The notes: generated by a model not told the origin, from the letters alone. A stretch of 64,000 nucleotides of DNA from Streptomyces sp. NBC_01235 (GCF_035989285.1 NZ_CP108513.1:7130001-7194000), one strand, 5' to 3'; counted from the first letter of the stretch, positions 25,419 through 34,176 are shown. Numbers and translations are program-made.

Positions 25419-26027
25419 CTACACGCCCTCGGCTTCTGTACCGGCCACCACGTCTTCTCCACGCGCGCGCCGGTAGTGCAGCAGTGCGACCCCGTTGCCG
25501 AAGGTGTGGGAGTCGACGAGGTCGAGGGGCGTCGTGGTGTCGGTGTGGGGGAACAGGGGTGTGCCGCGCCCGATGAGGACCGGGTGGACGTACAGGCGGA
25601 TCTCGTCGACGAGGTCGTGGCGGAGGAAGGCCGAGGCGAGAGCGGCCCCGCTGAGGCCCAGGTCGCCGCCCGGCTCCCGCTTGAGGGCGTTGACCTCGTC
25701 GGGGACGACCTCCCGGACGATCGTCGTGTTCCAGTCGGCGTGCCGCAGAGTCTTGGAGTACACGTACTTCGGGATGTTCCGCCAGATGCCGGCGAACTCG
25801 ACCATGGGCGCGGTGACTTCGGCGTCGGGGTCGATGTCGGCCGTGGGCCAGAACCCGGCCATGAGGTCGTAGGTGACCCGGCCGTGGAGCAGACCGCCCA
25901 GCCCGCGGACGATGTCGTTGAAGTGCTGGTGGAGTTCTTCGTCGACGCGATGCCAGGAGATGTCGCGGTCGGGGCCCTCGATGTACCCGTCGAGGGACAC
26001 CGACATCATCAGGACGATCTTGCGCAT
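25419..26027 (-). CDS. Dihydrofolate reductase/RibD C-domain family protein
   Basis: 202 residues. Starts MRKIVLMMSVSLDGYIEGPD, the first strand and loop of the RibD_C fold, then GGLLHGRVTYDLMAGFWP, KYVYSKTLRHADWNTTIV, and the NADPH-binding GGDLGLSGAALASAFLRHDLVDEIRLYVHPVLIGRGTPLF. Proteins of this type reduce pterin or flavin-precursor-like substrates, but most members lack a known role. It is divergent from the DUF192 gene. Confidence 0.85.
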   Translation of the reverse strand: MRKIVLMMSVSLDGYIEGPDRDISWHRVDEELHQHFNDIVRGLGGLLHGRVTYDLMAGFWPTADIDPDAEVTAPMVEFAGIWRNIPKYVYSKTLRHADWNTTIVREVVPDEVNALKREPGGDLGLSGAALASAFLRHDLVDEIRLYVHPVLIGRGTPLFPHTDTTTPLDLVDSHTFGNGVALLHYRRARGEDVVAGTEAEGV

Positions 26028-26109
26028 CAGGCACCTCGCCGGCTCGGCGTACGGGCGGACTCACCGGACGGTGGGAAGGGTAGGCCGTAGAGGACGCGAA
26101 AGGTGGGAC

Positions 26110-26496
26110 ATGAGGCGTTGGCGTGACGGGCGGGGTCGGTTGACGGTGCACGGGGACGGCGGGGCGATCGTGACCGTCCCGCTGGAGGTCGCCACCTCCT
26201 ACCGGGCTCGCACGAAGGGCCTGCTGGGCCGGGACTCCGTCGACGGCGCGCTGTTACTGTCCCCCGCTTCCGGTATCCACACCTTCCGCATGCGCATCCC
26301 CATCGACGTCGCCTACCTGACCCGCGACCTCACCGTCCTCGCCGTCCGCACGATGCGCCCCGGCCGCCTGGGCCGACCGCGCCTGCGCGCCCGGCACGTT
26401 CTGGAGGCGGAGGCGGGGGTCATGGCTGGGTGGGGCGTCAAGGCGGGGGCGCGAGTCTCGGTCGAGCCGGGACGAACCGACGGGGAAGCGTCATGA
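26110..26496 (+). CDS. DUF192 family protein
   Basis: 128 residues. Contains the DUF192 core RTKGLLGRDSVDGALLLSPASG, HTFRMRIPIDVAYLTRDLTVLAV and the closing VLEAEAGVMAGWGVKAGARV. No signal peptide is seen. The family is widespread and uncharacterised, and often lies near Flp/Tad or membrane genes. Start ATG 26110 has AGGTGGG just upstream. Confidence 0.85.
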   Translation: MRRWRDGRGRLTVHGDGGAIVTVPLEVATSYRARTKGLLGRDSVDGALLLSPASGIHTFRMRIPIDVAYLTRDLTVLAVRTMRPGRLGRPRLRARHVLEAEAGVMAGWGVKAGARVSVEPGRTDGEAS

Positions 26497-26551
26497 GGCG
26501 AGACGGGACGCCTTCCTCGAGCGGACTTGCTCGAGCGGACTTCCTCTTGCG

Positions 26552-26594
26552 CCGCACCGGCCCCTCGCACCGCACCGGCCCCTCGCACCGCACC
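26552..26594. repeat. 18-bp tandem repeat upstream of the methyltransferase
   Basis: CCGCACCGGCCCCTCGCA occurs at 26552-26569 and 26570-26587 plus a partial third copy. It lies in the upstream region of the methyltransferase. Confidence 0.8.
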
Positions 26595-26643
26595 GGCAGA
26601 AAAATCGGCGGCGTCCGTGCCCTTCTTCTGTGACGATCGCCCT

Positions 26644-27444
26644 ATGAAGGCCCACGACCACGACACGCGCCCCGGCTTCGAGGATCTCCTCGCCGAAGGG
26701 GCCGCCGTCCCCACCGACGGGTGGGACTTCTCCTGGTTCGAAGGGCGGGCCACCGAGGCTCGGCCCTCCTGGGCGTACGCGGCGACGCTGGCGGGGCGGC
26801 TGGCGCGCGCGAGCGCCGCGCTCGACGTGCAGACCGGGGGAGGGGAGGTCCTGGACTTCGCCCTCGGCCGGGCCGCCCCCGAGGCGCCCCTCCTCACCGT
26901 CGCCACCGAGGGCTGGCCGGCGAACGTCGCCAAGGCCGCCGCCCTGCTCCGCCCGCGCGGCATCGCGGTCGTCGCGTCCCCGGAGGACGCCCCGCTGCCC
27001 TTCGCGGACGCCACCTTCGACCTGGTCAGCAGCAGGCACCCGGTCCGGCCCCTCTGGAGCGAGATCGCCCGCGTCCTGGAGCCCGGCGGGACCTACTTCG
27101 CCCAGCACGTCGGCTCCCGCAGCGTCTTCGAGCTCGTCGAGTACTTCCTCGGACCGCAGCCGGCGGCGGTGAGCAGCGCCCGGCATCCCGACCGGGAGCG
27201 CGCCGACGCCGAGGCGGCGGGGCTGGAGATCGTCGACCTGCGGGCGGAACGGCTGCGGGTGGAGTTCCACGACATCGCGGCCGTCGTCCACTTCCTGCGC
27301 AAGGTGGTGTGGATGGTCCCGGGCTTCACGGTGGAGGCCTATCGACCCCGGCTGCGCGCCCTGCACGAGCGGATCGAGGCCGACGGTCCGTTCGTCGCGC
27401 ACAGCACCCGGCACCTCTTCGAGGCCCGCAAGCCGACCGGCTGA
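26644..27444 (+). CDS. SAM-dependent class I methyltransferase-like protein
   Basis: 266 residues from ATG 26644, with GACGAT 6 nt upstream, suggesting a leaderless mRNA; the frame also stays open upstream to 26527 through a repeat-coded stretch. The Rossmann-like core is seen in GGEVLDFALGRAAPEAPLLTVATEGW, an acidic/loop segment VASPEDAPLPFADATFDLVSSR, and ARVLEPGGTYFAQHVG. The usual GxGxG loop is replaced by FALGRAA, so SAM binding may be weak. Substrate unknown. Confidence 0.7.
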   Translation: MKAHDHDTRPGFEDLLAEGAAVPTDGWDFSWFEGRATEARPSWAYAATLAGRLARASAALDVQTGGGEVLDFALGRAAPEAPLLTVATEGWPANVAKAAALLRPRGIAVVASPEDAPLPFADATFDLVSSRHPVRPLWSEIARVLEPGGTYFAQHVGSRSVFELVEYFLGPQPAAVSSARHPDRERADAEAAGLEIVDLRAERLRVEFHDIAAVVHFLRKVVWMVPGFTVEAYRPRLRALHERIEADGPFVAHSTRHLFEARKPTG

Positions 27445-28019
27445 CCCCCGCGGCCCTCCTCCAGCGGCCGCTCCTCCCGGAGCGTCTCCTTCGGCGGCCC
27501 TGCCTTCGGCGGCCCTGCCTTCGGCGGCCCTGCCTTCGGCGGCCCGGCCCCTCCTCCGGCGGCCTCCGCCGCGCTTCCCCCGAGGCCTCCCGTCGGCTTC
27601 ACTCTCCCCACCCTCGGCCTCCGCGGAGTTTCCGCATCGTTATCGCGAACGGTTCACATCCGGTGTCGCCCTCAAGTAAGTTCAAAGCCAGGTAATTCGC
27701 GTGAGCAAAGCTGCGTGGACGTCACCGCGCAGTGGAGGGGGCTGCGCGGTGACCCCGCGTCAAGGTGCCGTTCGTAGCCGGGTTAGCCCATCAGGGGACG
27801 TCCGGACAGGTGACCGACCGCGGCCCGAGTCGCTCCAAAACCTCTACTTCTCCCGACAAACCGCACCATTCCCCTGGGAATCCGCCGAGTTTCGGCCATG
27901 AACCACCCATGAGTCACGGCTCAAACGGCCACCGGCGCGTCGCCGGATGACTCCGGAGAGTAGTTTTGGCGCGCCGATGCATGCAGCATCACTTACGAAG
28001 GGTTATGGTGGAAACCCCC
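27445..28019. other. Gene-free stretch upstream of an orphan terminator
   Basis: No convincing gene is seen. It contains a 15-bp tandem repeat (27488-27547) and a promoter-like pair TTCACA (27653-27658), 18 nt, TAAGTT (27677-27682). Several small hairpins follow, such as GATGC-ATGCA-GCATC near 27975, before the strong terminator at 28023. A frame from GTG 27701 to 27901 exists but lacks normal codon bias. Confidence 0.5.
27488..27547. repeat. 15-bp tandem repeat, about four copies
   Basis: CCTTCGGCGGCCCTG repeats at 27488, 27503, 27518 and 27533 (last copy diverged), 44 nt after the methyltransferase stop. Confidence 0.85.
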
Positions 28020-28064
28020 CCTCGGGCCGGTCCGTCTCCCCCCCACGGACCGGCCCGTTTTTTT
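27677..28064 (+). ncRNA. Possible small RNA of about 375 nt ending at the orphan terminator
   Basis: A promoter-like TTCACA-N18-TAAGTT (27653-27682) would start an RNA near 27689, and the strongest intrinsic terminator in the window ends at 28064. No convincing ORF lies between. The sequence shows no match I know to RNase P RNA, tmRNA, 6S RNA or common riboswitches. It may instead be the 3' region of an unseen transcript. Confidence 0.35.
28023..28064 (+). terminator. Strong intrinsic terminator with seven Ts
   Basis: CGGGCCGGTCCGT (28023-28035) pairs perfectly with ACGGACCGGCCCG (28045-28057) across a 9-nt C-rich loop, followed by seven Ts. Long T runs are rare in this genome. Confidence 0.9.
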
Positions 28065-28077
28065 GTGCCTCCATGCG

Positions 28078-28150
28078 GCTCCCTCGCGCCCTCCCCCCTG
28101 CCTGCTCCCTCCCTGCTCCCCCTGCTCTCCCCCTCCCCCCGCGCCCGGCC
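28078..28150. other. Polypyrimidine tract
   Basis: About 70 nt on the plus strand are nearly all C and T, built from CTCCC/CTGCTCC units. It lies between the orphan terminator and the prenyltransferase promoter. Confidence 0.7.
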
Positions 28151-28201
28151 GCTCTCCGCCGTCTCCGCCCACCCCGCTCAACGGCCCAAGCCCCGCAGGG
28201 G

Positions 28202-28207
28202 TAGGCT
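28202..28207 (+). promoter_or_regulatory. -10 element of the prenyltransferase gene
   Basis: TAGGCT 43 nt before the start codon fits the Streptomyces -10 consensus; the -35 region is not clear. Confidence 0.4.
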
Positions 28208-28250
28208 GCGCCCCGCGGGGACCGCACCGTACGGAGGGGCTGACAATCAC

Positions 28251-29024
28251 GTGAACCTGCGCGACAAGCTGCGCGGCCTTCTGGTCAGGCTGTACGCACG
28301 CCGGGTGGAAGGCCACCTGGACCACGCTCAGGTGCCCAAGCACATCGGCGTCATCATGGACGGCAACCGGCGCTGGGCGAAGGCCGCGGGTTCCACCACC
28401 GAGCACGGCCACCGTGCCGGTGCCGACAAGATCGAGGAGTTCCTCGGCTGGTGCACCGAGACGGACGTCGAGGTCGTCACCCTCTGGCTGCTGTCGACGG
28501 ACAACCTCGACCGCCCCCAGGAGGAACTCGTCCCGCTCCTCGGCATCATCGAGGACGTCGTGCGCACCCTCGCCGCCGACGGCCGCTGGCGTGTCCACCA
28601 CGTCGGCACCCCGGACATCCTCCCCTCCCATGTGCAGACCGCGCTGAAGGAAGCCGAGGAGTCCACCGCCCACGTCGACGGAATACTGGTCAACGTCGCC
28701 ATCGGCTACGGCGGCCGCCAGGAGATCGCCGACGCCGTGCGCTCGATGATCGTGGACGCGGCGGACAAGGGCACCTCGATGGAGGACCTCGCCGACTCCG
28801 TCAGCGTCGATCTGATCGGCCGCCACCTCTACACCGGCGCCCAGCCCGACCCCGACCTGGTCATCCGCACCAGCGGTGAGCAGCGGTTGTCCGGATTCAT
28901 GCTGTGGCAGACGGCCCATGCGGAGTACTACTTCTGCGAGGTCTTCTGGCCGGCCTTCCGCAAGGTCGACTTCCTGCGCGCCCTGCGCGACTACGCGGCC
29001 CGCCACCGGCGTTACGGCGGCTGA
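28251..29024 (+). CDS. Isoprenyl transferase (cis-prenyltransferase, UppS family)
   Basis: 257 residues from GTG 28251 with GGAGGGG upstream. The catalytic motif HIGVIMDGNRRWAK places Asp37; the rest of the family pattern is complete (GHRAGADKIEEFL, TLWLLSTDNL, NVAIGYGGRQEI, DLVIRTSGEQRLSGFMLWQTAHAEYYF). Such enzymes condense isopentenyl diphosphate into cis-polyprenyl diphosphates, mainly undecaprenyl diphosphate for cell-wall synthesis. Streptomyces commonly have two paralogues, so this could be the main or a specialised copy. Confidence 0.93.
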   Translation: MNLRDKLRGLLVRLYARRVEGHLDHAQVPKHIGVIMDGNRRWAKAAGSTTEHGHRAGADKIEEFLGWCTETDVEVVTLWLLSTDNLDRPQEELVPLLGIIEDVVRTLAADGRWRVHHVGTPDILPSHVQTALKEAEESTAHVDGILVNVAIGYGGRQEIADAVRSMIVDAADKGTSMEDLADSVSVDLIGRHLYTGAQPDPDLVIRTSGEQRLSGFMLWQTAHAEYYFCEVFWPAFRKVDFLRALRDYAARHRRYGG

Positions 29025-29372
29025 CGCGGCCGGACCCCCCGGGGTCGCCAGGGATCGCCGGCGGGTCTCCAGGGGCTGAAGCAACGAAGGACGTAACGAG
29101 GAGTTCACCGGCGCGCCGTCATATGCCGTGGCATGGCGGCGCATGTTCGAGGGCATAAGCCAAGCAGGTCGACGCCCGAACCACGGGTGTCGGATCTCAG
29201 CGGACGGCACGGGGCCGTCCGCCCGGGAGGCCCTTTTGCACCAGCCCGACCGTGCGGTCACGGCACGGAAGAAGCAGCGGGGGGCCGGTTCTCGGCCCGT
29301 GCAGGGCGGCCGACGACCGGTCCAGCTCCACTCCGTCGCTCCCCGACCTCATCCGAGGGGGTACGTCCTTCC
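29025..29372. other. Intergenic region before the PhoH gene
   Basis: 348 nt without a supported gene. A small hairpin GACGGC-ACG-GGGCCGTC lies near 29202-29220. No clear promoter boxes are recognised. Confidence 0.4.
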
Positions 29373-30698
29373 GTGGTGACCAGCACAAAGCGCCGTATGC
29401 CAGACCGGCGCACCTATGTTCTCGACACCAGCGTCCTGCTGGCCGACCCGAACGCCATGACCCGCTTCGAGGAGCACGAGGTCGTGCTCCCCATCGTCGT
29501 GGTCACGGAACTGGAGGCCAAGCGGCACCATCCCGAACTCGGCTACTTCGCCCGGCAGGCGCTGCGTCTGCTGGACGACTACCGGGTGAAGTTCGGTCGC
29601 CTCGACGCCCCGATCCCGATCGGGGAACTCGGCGGCACCGTCCGTGTCGAGCTCAACCACTCGGACCCCAGCGTTCTGCCGACCGGCTACCGCCTGGGGG
29701 ACAACGACTCCCGCATCCTCGCGGTCGCCCGCAATCTGCAGGCCGAGGGGTTCGACGTCACCGTCGTGTCGAAGGACCTCCCGCTCAGGATCAAGGCGTC
29801 CTCGGTCGGGCTCCTCGCCGAGGAGTACCGCGCCGAGCTCGCCATCACGGGCTCCTCCGGCTGGACCGGAATGTCCGAACTGACCCTGTCCGGCGAGCAG
29901 GTGGACATCCTCTTCGAGGAGGGGCACGCCTATGTGCCCGAGGTCGCGGACCTTCCCGTGCACACCGGTCTGACCATCCAGTCGGAGCGCGGCAAGGCCC
30001 TGGGCCGGGTCACCGCCGACGGCAACGTCCGGCTGGTGCGCGGCGACCGGGAGGCGTTCGGCATCAAGGGCCGCAGTGCCGAGCAGCGCATCGCGCTCGA
30101 TCTGCTGCTCGACCCGGACGTCGGGATCCTGTCGATGGGCGGCCGGGCCGGCACCGGCAAGTCGGCGCTGGCGCTGTGCGCGGGTCTGGAGGCGGTCCTG
30201 GAGCGCCGTCAGCACCAGAAGGTGATGGTCTTCCGGCCGCTGTACGCGGTGGGCGGGCAGGAGCTGGGCTATCTGCCCGGTTCCGAGGCCGAGAAGATGG
30301 GCCCCTGGGCACAGGCGGTCTTCGACACGCTGTCCGCGGTCACCAGCCGCGAGGTCATCGAGGAGGTCACCGCGCGCGGCATGCTGGAGGTCCTGCCCCT
30401 GACCCACATCCGGGGCCGTTCCCTCCACGACGCCTTCGTGATCGTCGACGAGGCGCAGTCGCTCGAACGGAATGTGCTTCTCACCGTTCTGTCCCGGATC
30501 GGTGCGAATTCGCGGGTCGTTCTGACCCACGATGTGGCGCAAAGGGACAATCTGCGAGTCGGGCGATATGACGGTGTGGTCGCCGTCGTCGAGAAACTGA
30601 AGGGGCACCCGCTCTTCGCGCACGTGACGCTGAATCGGTCCGAGAGGTCCCAGATCGCGGCGCTTGTGACCGAAATGCTGGAGGACGGGCAGATCTGA
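29373..30698 (+). CDS. PIN-PhoH fusion ATPase/ribonuclease-like protein
   Basis: 441 residues from GTG 29373 (GTG 29376 and ATG 29397 are alternatives; GAGGGGG lies 13 nt upstream). Residues 12-150 are a PIN nuclease domain ([39 protein letters not shown] with conserved Asp). Residues 225-440 are a PhoH P-loop ATPase ([55 protein letters not shown]). PhoH2-type PIN-PhoH proteins act on RNA as unwinding nucleases in mycobacteria. The RNA targets here are unknown. Confidence 0.93.
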   Translation: MVTSTKRRMPDRRTYVLDTSVLLADPNAMTRFEEHEVVLPIVVVTELEAKRHHPELGYFARQALRLLDDYRVKFGRLDAPIPIGELGGTVRVELNHSDPSVLPTGYRLGDNDSRILAVARNLQAEGFDVTVVSKDLPLRIKASSVGLLAEEYRAELAITGSSGWTGMSELTLSGEQVDILFEEGHAYVPEVADLPVHTGLTIQSERGKALGRVTADGNVRLVRGDREAFGIKGRSAEQRIALDLLLDPDVGILSMGGRAGTGKSALALCAGLEAVLERRQHQKVMVFRPLYAVGGQELGYLPGSEAEKMGPWAQAVFDTLSAVTSREVIEEVTARGMLEVLPLTHIRGRSLHDAFVIVDEAQSLERNVLLTVLSRIGANSRVVLTHDVAQRDNLRVGRYDGVVAVVEKLKGHPLFAHVTLNRSERSQIAALVTEMLEDGQI

Positions 30699-30754
30699 CG
30701 GATCTGAGAGATCTGACCCTGCTCGGACAACTTCATTAACACTGATGGTGAGTT

Positions 30755-30796
30755 GGCGCCGTCCGGCAAAGACAGTGAGCCTAGCCGGGCGGCGCC
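30755..30796 (+). terminator. Hairpin after the PhoH gene
   Basis: GGCGCCGTCCGGC (30755-30767) pairs with GCCGGGCGGCGCC (30784-30796), 13 bp with one G-U, 16-nt loop, 57 nt after the stop. No T tract follows. Confidence 0.6.
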
Positions 30797-31139
30797 TTCG
30801 CGCGTGGGCCTTTCGTGAAATCCCTGGGGGCAAACAAGATGTGAGCTTTCACACGCAACTCGGAATTGCCCTGCGCGGCTGGGTTACGGCAGAGTCTCAT
30901 TCCTGTCAGGCCCCGCATACGACACAGCTGTACCCCCAGCCACACAGAACCACCTGAGCTTCACCCCTCAACTCCATACCGACCGTCGTATGCCGCCCGA
31001 GCACCACACGGCGCTCCCGTACCGGGAGTTGCCCGTCGGGCCCGTGTCTCCTGTGACCCCGCAGTTCGGAGACCAGCGTCAAGGGCACGATTGCGTCCGC
31101 CAGGGTCACCGAAGCGGGCGATGCTGGAAGGAAAACCGT
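30797..31139 (+). promoter_or_regulatory. Long upstream region/leader of the first transglycosylase gene
   Basis: About 340 nt with no gene. It holds TTTCGTGAAA (30811-30820) and TGTGA-GCTT-TCACA (30840-30853). In Streptomyces some lytic-enzyme genes carry c-di-AMP riboswitches, but I do not find the conserved segments of that element here. GGAAGGAAAACC precedes the start codon. Confidence 0.4.
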
Positions 31140-31814
31140 GTGAGCCGGATCTCGGTCCGGGGATTCGCAGTGGCCTCGGCCACGGCGGTCACCGCTGTCG
31201 GAAGTGTCGTCGGCGTTGCCTCGGGCAGTGTTGCGCAGCCCAACGACGCAGAAGCGACGGCAAGCGACGCGACACTCCTCGCCGACCTGCCTGTGGGCCA
31301 GCAGGCCCAGGTGCAGACGGCGTCCCTCGCGCAGCAGGCCAGCTACCAGGCCATCGCCGCAGACGAGGGCGCGAAGAAGGACGCCGAGGAATCGGCCCGC
31401 AAGGCCGCCGCCAAGACGGCCGTCGCGAAGAAGGAGGCCGCCGAGAAGGCGGCCAAGGAGCGCGCCGAGGCCAAGACCAAGGCCAGCCGCAGCGCGGGCG
31501 ACTTCCCGATCCTGAGCTCCTACTCCGTCGCGCAGATCCAGGCGATGGCGGCGCAGATGGTGCCCAGCGGCCAGTTCCAGTGCTTCAGCAACATCGTGGA
31601 CCACGAGTCCAGCTGGAACTACCACGCGGTCAACGCCTCCTCCGGTGCCTACGGTCTCTTCCAGGCACTGCCCGCCGGCAAGTACGCGTCCGCCGGTTCC
31701 GACTGGCAGACCAACCCGGCCACCCAGATCAAGTGGGGCCTGAACTACATGGACAGCCGGTACGGCAGCCCCTGCGAGGCGTGGTCGTTCTGGCAGGCCA
31801 ACCACTGGTACTGA
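31140..31814 (+). CDS. Secreted lytic transglycosylase-like protein (first of a tandem pair)
   Basis: 224 residues from GTG 31140, in phase after GGAAGG. Signal peptide to about residue 32 (VASATAVTAVGSVVGVASGSVAQ). Residues 66-117 form an Ala/Lys/Glu coiled coil. Residues 127-224 are an SLT/lysozyme-like domain: CFSNIVDHESSWNYHAVNASSGAYGLFQALP, with Glu156 the catalytic acid; two Cys (148 and near 213) may form a disulfide. It likely cleaves peptidoglycan glycan strands in the envelope. A close paralogue follows after 71 nt. Confidence 0.9.
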   Translation: MSRISVRGFAVASATAVTAVGSVVGVASGSVAQPNDAEATASDATLLADLPVGQQAQVQTASLAQQASYQAIAADEGAKKDAEESARKAAAKTAVAKKEAAEKAAKERAEAKTKASRSAGDFPILSSYSVAQIQAMAAQMVPSGQFQCFSNIVDHESSWNYHAVNASSGAYGLFQALPAGKYASAGSDWQTNPATQIKWGLNYMDSRYGSPCEAWSFWQANHWY

Positions 31815-31885
31815 GCAGTCCACGCGGCCCTCGGCCGTTGATCCCCCTCACCTGACCACCTGATGACTCAGCAGAAGGAATCCGT

Positions 31886-32602
31886 GTGAGCCGGATATCG
31901 GCCCGGGGCTTCGCCGTGGCCTCTGCCACCGCCGTCACCACTGTCGGCGCCGTCATGGGCGTCGCCCAGGGCAGCGTCGCGCAGCCCAACGACGACGCCG
32001 AGGCGACGGCGGGCGAATCGACCCTCCTCGCGGACTTACCGGTAGGCCGGCAGGCCCAGGTACAGACCGCCTCGCTGACCCAGCAGGCCTCCACCCAGGC
32101 CATCGCCGCGGACACCACCGCCCGGAAGTCGGCGGAGGAGACGGCCCGCAAGCAGGCGGCCAAGGACGCGGTCGCCAGGCAGAAGGCCGCCCAGGAAGCC
32201 GCGGACAAGGCGAAGGCCGACCAGGAGGCCAAGGAGCGCGCCGAGGCGGAGACCAAGGCCGCCACCGCCTCGACTGTGGACGCCGGCAGCTTCGCCCAGC
32301 AGTCCTCGTACACCGTGGCCGAGGTCCAGGCCATCGCGCGGCAGATCGTGCCCGCCGACCAGTTCCAGTGCTTCAGCAACATCGTGGACCACGAGTCCAC
32401 CTGGAACTACCAGGCCGTCAATCCCTCTTCCGGCGCCTACGGTCTCGTCCAGGCCTACCCCGGCTCGAAGATGTCGTCCGCCGGCGCCGACTGGCGCACC
32501 AACCCGGCGACGCAGATCAAGTGGGGCCTGAACTACATGAACGAGCGCTACGACAGCCCCTGTGGCGCCTGGGACTACTGGCAGGCCAACGGCTCCTACT
32601 GA
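31886..32602 (+). CDS. Secreted lytic transglycosylase-like protein (second of a tandem pair)
   Basis: 238 residues from GTG 31886 after AGAAGGAA. Same plan as the upstream gene: signal peptide, longer coiled coil (about 68-135), and SLT domain CFSNIVDHESTWNYQAVNPSSGAYGLVQAYP with the catalytic Glu. The two proteins share their N-termini and most of the catalytic domain, showing gene duplication; the coiled coil differs by an insertion of about 12 residues. Confidence 0.9.
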   Translation: MSRISARGFAVASATAVTTVGAVMGVAQGSVAQPNDDAEATAGESTLLADLPVGRQAQVQTASLTQQASTQAIAADTTARKSAEETARKQAAKDAVARQKAAQEAADKAKADQEAKERAEAETKAATASTVDAGSFAQQSSYTVAEVQAIARQIVPADQFQCFSNIVDHESTWNYQAVNPSSGAYGLVQAYPGSKMSSAGADWRTNPATQIKWGLNYMNERYDSPCGAWDYWQANGSY

Positions 32603-32634
32603 GCCGGCGCCACCTCTTCCGCTCAACCTCACGC

Positions 32635-32663
32635 AGCCCCTCCCCGTCATAAGGGGAGGGGCT
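32635..32663 (+). terminator. Terminator after the transglycosylase pair
   Basis: AGCCCCTCCCC (32635-32645) and GGGGAGGGGCT (32653-32663) form an 11-bp perfect stem with a 7-nt loop. Confidence 0.8.
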
Positions 32664-32743
32664 TTCGCCCTGTACGGTCGGTACGGCCGGGACCGACGAC
32701 TCCAGGGGGAGTTGTGGGGAGAGACGGGGGAAGAGGACGGATC

Positions 32744-34123
32744 ATGTCGCGAGTGCCAGGGTGGCTCGGCCGGCTGGGCGCCGGTCTGACCGAGATGGGT
32801 GAGCGGCTCGACGAACGGCGCGCGGAGGTCGAGCGGGAGAGCGAGGGCGCCGAGCCGGAACCGTCGCCGACCGACGTCGCCGCTTTCGCCGAGGTGCCTG
32901 TCGAGGCCGAGGAACTTCCGCCGCCCGTTCCGCGTCCCGATCCCGTGCACGCCGTGCCGTGGGGGGTGCGGGTCGCCGCCGAGGCCGGCTGGCGGCTGCT
33001 GGTGCTCGCCGGGACCCTGTGGGTCCTGATCAAGGTCATCAGCGCGGTGCAACTGGTCGTCATGGCCTTCGTGGTCGCCCTGCTCCTGACCGCGCTCCTC
33101 GAACCCACCGTGGCCCGGCTGAAGCGGCTCGGTGTGCCCGGCGGGGCCGCGACCGCGATGACGGCGATCCTCGGGTTCGTCGTTATCGGCCTGATGGGCT
33201 GGTTCGTGACCTGGCAGGTCATGGCGAACATCGACAACCTCTCCGACCAGGTCCAGGACGGCATCGACGACCTGCGCCGCTGGCTGCTCAACAGCCCCTT
33301 CCACGTCACCGACAAGCAGATCAACGGCATCGCCCAGAACCTGCGCGACGCGATCGGCGACAACACCGACTCGATCACCTCGGCGGGCCTGGAGGGCGTC
33401 ACGGTCGTGGTCGAGGCGCTGACCGGCATCCTGCTGGCGTTCTTCTCGACGCTCTTCCTGCTCTACGACGGCAAGCGCATCTGGGAGTGGACGCTCAAGC
33501 TGGTCCCGGCCGCCGCCCGGCCGGGCGTGGCGGGCGCGGGTCCGCGGGCCTGGGCGACGCTCACGGCGTATGTGCGCGGCACGGTGATAGTCGCGCTGAT
33601 CGACGCGATCTTCATCGGCCTCGGCATCTACTTCCTCGATGTGCCGATGGCCGTCCCGCTCGCCGTCTTCATCTTCCTGTTCTCGTTCATCCCGCTGGTC
33701 GGCGCGGTCGCCTCCGGCGCGCTGGCGGTCGTGGTCGCGCTGGTCACGCAGGGCGTGTTCACCGCGGTGATGACCCTGGCGGTGGTGCTGGCCGTCCAGC
33801 AGATCGAGGGCCACATCCTCCAGCCGTTCATCCTCGGCCGGGCGGTACGGGTCCACCCGCTGGCGGTGGTCCTGTCGGTCGCGGCGGGCGGCATGGTGGC
33901 CGGCATCGGCGGCGCGATCGTGGCCGTGCCCCTGGTGGCCGTGACGAACACGGTGGTCGGCTACCTGCACACGTACTCCCGCGAGCAGGCGCTGCGGCAC
34001 GCGCCGCGGCCACGGGGGGCCACGGCGGCCGGTGTCGCACCGGTGGCCGCCCCGGCCGCCGCGCCGCAGAGCGGGGAGCCGGAACCCCCGGCAGACGACG
34101 TTCCGGTCACGACACGCAGGTGA
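32744..34123 (+). CDS. AI-2E family transporter (PerM-like membrane protein)
   Basis: 459 residues, ATG 32744 after AAGAGGA. An acidic cytoplasmic N-terminus of about 80 residues is followed by about eight transmembrane segments with the family pattern (LVVMAFVVALLLTALLEPTVARLKRLGVP; AYVRGTVIVALIDAIFIGLGIYFLDVP; FIPLVGAVASG; QQIEGHILQPFILGRAVRVHPLAVVLSVAAGG). Members export quorum signal AI-2 in a few Gram-negatives or act as Na/H antiporters in others; substrate in Streptomyces is unknown. The C-terminal 50 residues are disordered. Confidence 0.88.
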   Translation: MSRVPGWLGRLGAGLTEMGERLDERRAEVERESEGAEPEPSPTDVAAFAEVPVEAEELPPPVPRPDPVHAVPWGVRVAAEAGWRLLVLAGTLWVLIKVISAVQLVVMAFVVALLLTALLEPTVARLKRLGVPGGAATAMTAILGFVVIGLMGWFVTWQVMANIDNLSDQVQDGIDDLRRWLLNSPFHVTDKQINGIAQNLRDAIGDNTDSITSAGLEGVTVVVEALTGILLAFFSTLFLLYDGKRIWEWTLKLVPAAARPGVAGAGPRAWATLTAYVRGTVIVALIDAIFIGLGIYFLDVPMAVPLAVFIFLFSFIPLVGAVASGALAVVVALVTQGVFTAVMTLAVVLAVQQIEGHILQPFILGRAVRVHPLAVVLSVAAGGMVAGIGGAIVAVPLVAVTNTVVGYLHTYSREQALRHAPRPRGATAAGVAPVAAPAAAPQSGEPEPPADDVPVTTRR

Positions 34124-34125
34124 AC

Positions 34126-34176
34126 CTCACGTCGAGCAGGGCCCGTCGGCGATCGGCGGGCCCTGCTCGACGTGAG
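34126..34176. terminator. Bidirectional terminator with 20-bp perfect stem
   Basis: Arms 34126-34145 and 34157-34176 are perfect complements with an 11-nt loop, placed between two convergent genes. Confidence 0.85.

Noticed and set aside
27701..27901. 66-residue frame starting with GTG in the gene-free stretch
   Set aside because: Third-position GC is low and uneven compared with real genes here, and no domain is seen. Kept only as part of the possible RNA region.
30840..30853. CRP-like TGTGA-N4-TCACA palindrome
   Set aside because: Spacing is 4 nt instead of the 6 nt of a CRP site, so CRP binding is not supported.
30797..31139. c-di-AMP (ydaO-type) riboswitch before the transglycosylase
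   Set aside because: Streptomyces wall-hydrolase genes can have one, but the conserved segments such as GGGGGAACC and GGGTGAATC are not present.
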